From Bacteroidota bacterium (GTDB lineage: Bacteria; Bacteroidota; Bacteroidia; Bacteroidales; Bacteroidaceae), in contig JAEXAJ010000158.1 of NCBI GenBank assembly GCA_023458215.1, positions 1-62,851 on the forward strand: DNA of 62,851 nt, read 5' to 3'. Shown here one piece after another: positions 61,802 to 62,851 of this stretch. Positions within the stretch are counted from its first letter, which is position 1. Every line of letters begins with the position of its first letter. A model generated the notes under the pieces. The model was not told where the DNA came from. It searched no databases and saw only the letters and a program-made list of their open reading frames with translations. The position numbers were made by a program, and so were the translations under genes.

Positions 61802-62851
61802 TCAAGAGTAAAATACTCTATTAAAGAATCCAGCATCCATTTTGTTTTTGATTCTACTTTTTCTTGTTTTTATAGCATCAGCCGAAACATTCATTACATC
61901 AATAATGACATCTCTTGAACATTGAAACAAGGATAGTATGCAATAAAATAGATCATCATTAGTTAAAGCTGGACAGTGATATTTCAAATCTTCCATGACA
62001 TAAACAAATGTTTTTCTAATATCATTAGTTATAATTTGTCTATAACTATTAGCCAAATTAATACGTACTTTAGGTGTAGCCTTTTCAAGCTCATTAAGTT
62101 TTTTATACCCTTGTGTTGCTCGAAATAAGGTAATACAAATTTGAAGTCGTTCTTCTTCCAACCCGTTTAGCCCTTCAGTTTTGGTACTAGGAGTACTTGC
62201 ATCCTTAGATATTTCATTTAAGACCAGTGTTTTGGCACGACTATCCATCAATCGCTGTTGTAGAACCATATATTTCTTTTTACGGTTTGCATCTTTCCAC
62301 AAGTATAATATTATTAAAGTCGAGGCAAGAAATAAAAAGAGGATTATCAAACAAACAGTTATTTGTTGATTTCGAACAGAAAGCTTCTGTTTATGCAATT
62401 CTACCAAATGATTATCCAATAGTTTGTCAAGCTCTGCACGATTGTTCATTGTTTGTATAGAATCATAGTAGATAAAAAAGGAGTCAGCATAGTGTGTAGC
62501 CTTTTCCCAATCTCTCCTCTTCTTATATTCTCGATTCAAACAATTATATGAAGATGATTTAACATAAATATTAGAAGATGTTGCTCCAATATTCCAATAG
62601 TAAATAGCCGAATCTCCATTATTTAAACAATCCAAAATATCACCTTTAGTTGAACAGGCTAAAAGATAATCTTCTTTTGACGACGAATAAGCTAATGCTT
62701 TTGAAACATAATCAATTGCCTCAATATTATTATTTTGTTCTTTACAAACTGTCGCCATATCACTATATATGATAGATAATAAATCTGAGTTATGTAAAGT
62801 TTGGGCAATTTTCAGTGATTGTTGATAATAAACTAATGCACTATCTAAGTG
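61802..62851 (-). CDS. TPR-membrane-HTH regulator (5' end outside window)
   Basis: The visible 349 codons continue in frame to the right edge, so the N-terminus is missing. TPR-like helices come first (ALVYYQQSLKIAQTLHNSD, AIDYVSKALAYSSSKEDYLL, KATHYADSFFIYYDSI), then a membrane helix (ITVCLIILFLFLASTLIILY), a charged linker, and a C-terminal LuxR-like HTH (LFQCSRDVIIDVMNVSADA, then IKTRKSRIKNKM). Bacteroidetes use such TPR-TM-HTH proteins as membrane-bound transcription regulators. It directly precedes the five-gene receptor operon on the same strand and is the likely regulator. An internal ATG at 62758 is not the true start because the frame is open beyond it. Confidence 0.82.
   Translation of the reverse strand, partial: HLDSALVYYQQSLKIAQTLHNSDLLSIIYSDMATVCKEQNNNIEAIDYVSKALAYSSSKEDYLLACSTKGDILDCLNNGDSAIYYWNIGATSSNIYVKSSSYNCLNREYKKRRDWEKATHYADSFFIYYDSIQTMNNRAELDKLLDNHLVELHKQKLSVRNQQITVCLIILFLFLASTLIILYLWKDANRKKKYMVLQQRLMDSRAKTLVLNEISKDASTPSTKTEGLNGLEEERLQICITLFRATQGYKKLNELEKATPKVRINLANSYRQIITNDIRKTFVYVMEDLKYHCPALTNDDLFYCILSLFQCSRDVIIDVMNVSADAIKTRKSRIKNKMDAGFFNRVFYS

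Overview
The window looks like a chromosomal stretch of a gut Bacteroides or close relative. The evidence is paired SusC/SusD proteins, two hybrid two-component regulators (HTCS), an ECF sigma/FecR-type anti-sigma pair, many periplasmic or surface glycoside hydrolases with signal peptides, Bacteroidales-specific families (DUF4271, DUF4249, DUF4861, DUF2723), and Bacteroidetes-type promoters with a TAnnTTTG -7 box. No species can be named from sequence alone.

Layout. (1) 1-16.5 kb: a plant beta-glucan/hemicellulose region with a GH31 alpha-xylosidase (cut by the left edge), a GH30-like hydrolase, a cellobiose 2-epimerase-type protein, a GH9 cellulase and two closely related HTCS regulators. 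It has no SusC/SusD pair inside the window. (2) 16.9-18.2 kb: a DUF1266-like lipoprotein and a small unknown protein. (3) 18.3-36.7 kb: a host-glycan (mucin or glycosaminoglycan-like) utilisation locus. Divergent ECF sigma and FecR genes are followed by SusC, SusD, an FAD oxidoreductase, GH20, GH89, GH20 and a DUF4091/GH123-like protein, then a sialate O-acetylesterase with its own promoter. Together these could import and trim HexNAc-rich glycans, including alpha-GlcNAc caps. (4) 36.8-43.7 kb: a second GH9 lipoprotein, a 1.1-kb non-coding tract full of repeats, a DUF2723/TMEM260-like membrane protein and a polysaccharide deacetylase. (5) 43.8-46.9 kb: kduI-kduD-DUF4861, uronate catabolism. 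(6) 47.1-54.6 kb: a PIN-toxin/antitoxin pair, a C69 dipeptidase, tRNA-Gln and a housekeeping run (tyrS, TatD, yidD, rnpA, hemD, DUF4271, LOG). (7) 54.7-55.8 kb: a decayed sensor histidine kinase. (8) 56-62.85 kb: an operon of a TonB-dependent receptor, DUF4249 lipoprotein, DsbA-like lipoprotein, unknown cysteine-containing lipoprotein and small secreted protein, preceded by a TPR-membrane-HTH regulator cut by the right edge.

The most unusual signal is non-coding. Five intergenic regions (about 6.2, 16.6, 19.9, 39.0 and 39.5 kb) each carry an array with a 22-bp period, mostly built from dyad-symmetric units. The sequences of the five arrays are unrelated, but the period is shared. One folds into two successive 18-bp-stem/4-nt-loop hairpins. 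Another lies in the presumed 5' leader of the DUF2723 gene and shows compensatory changes in its arms. A second class of foldbacks, built from short degenerate repeats (GTGATAAA-like and AGTTAT-like), occurs at four other gene boundaries.
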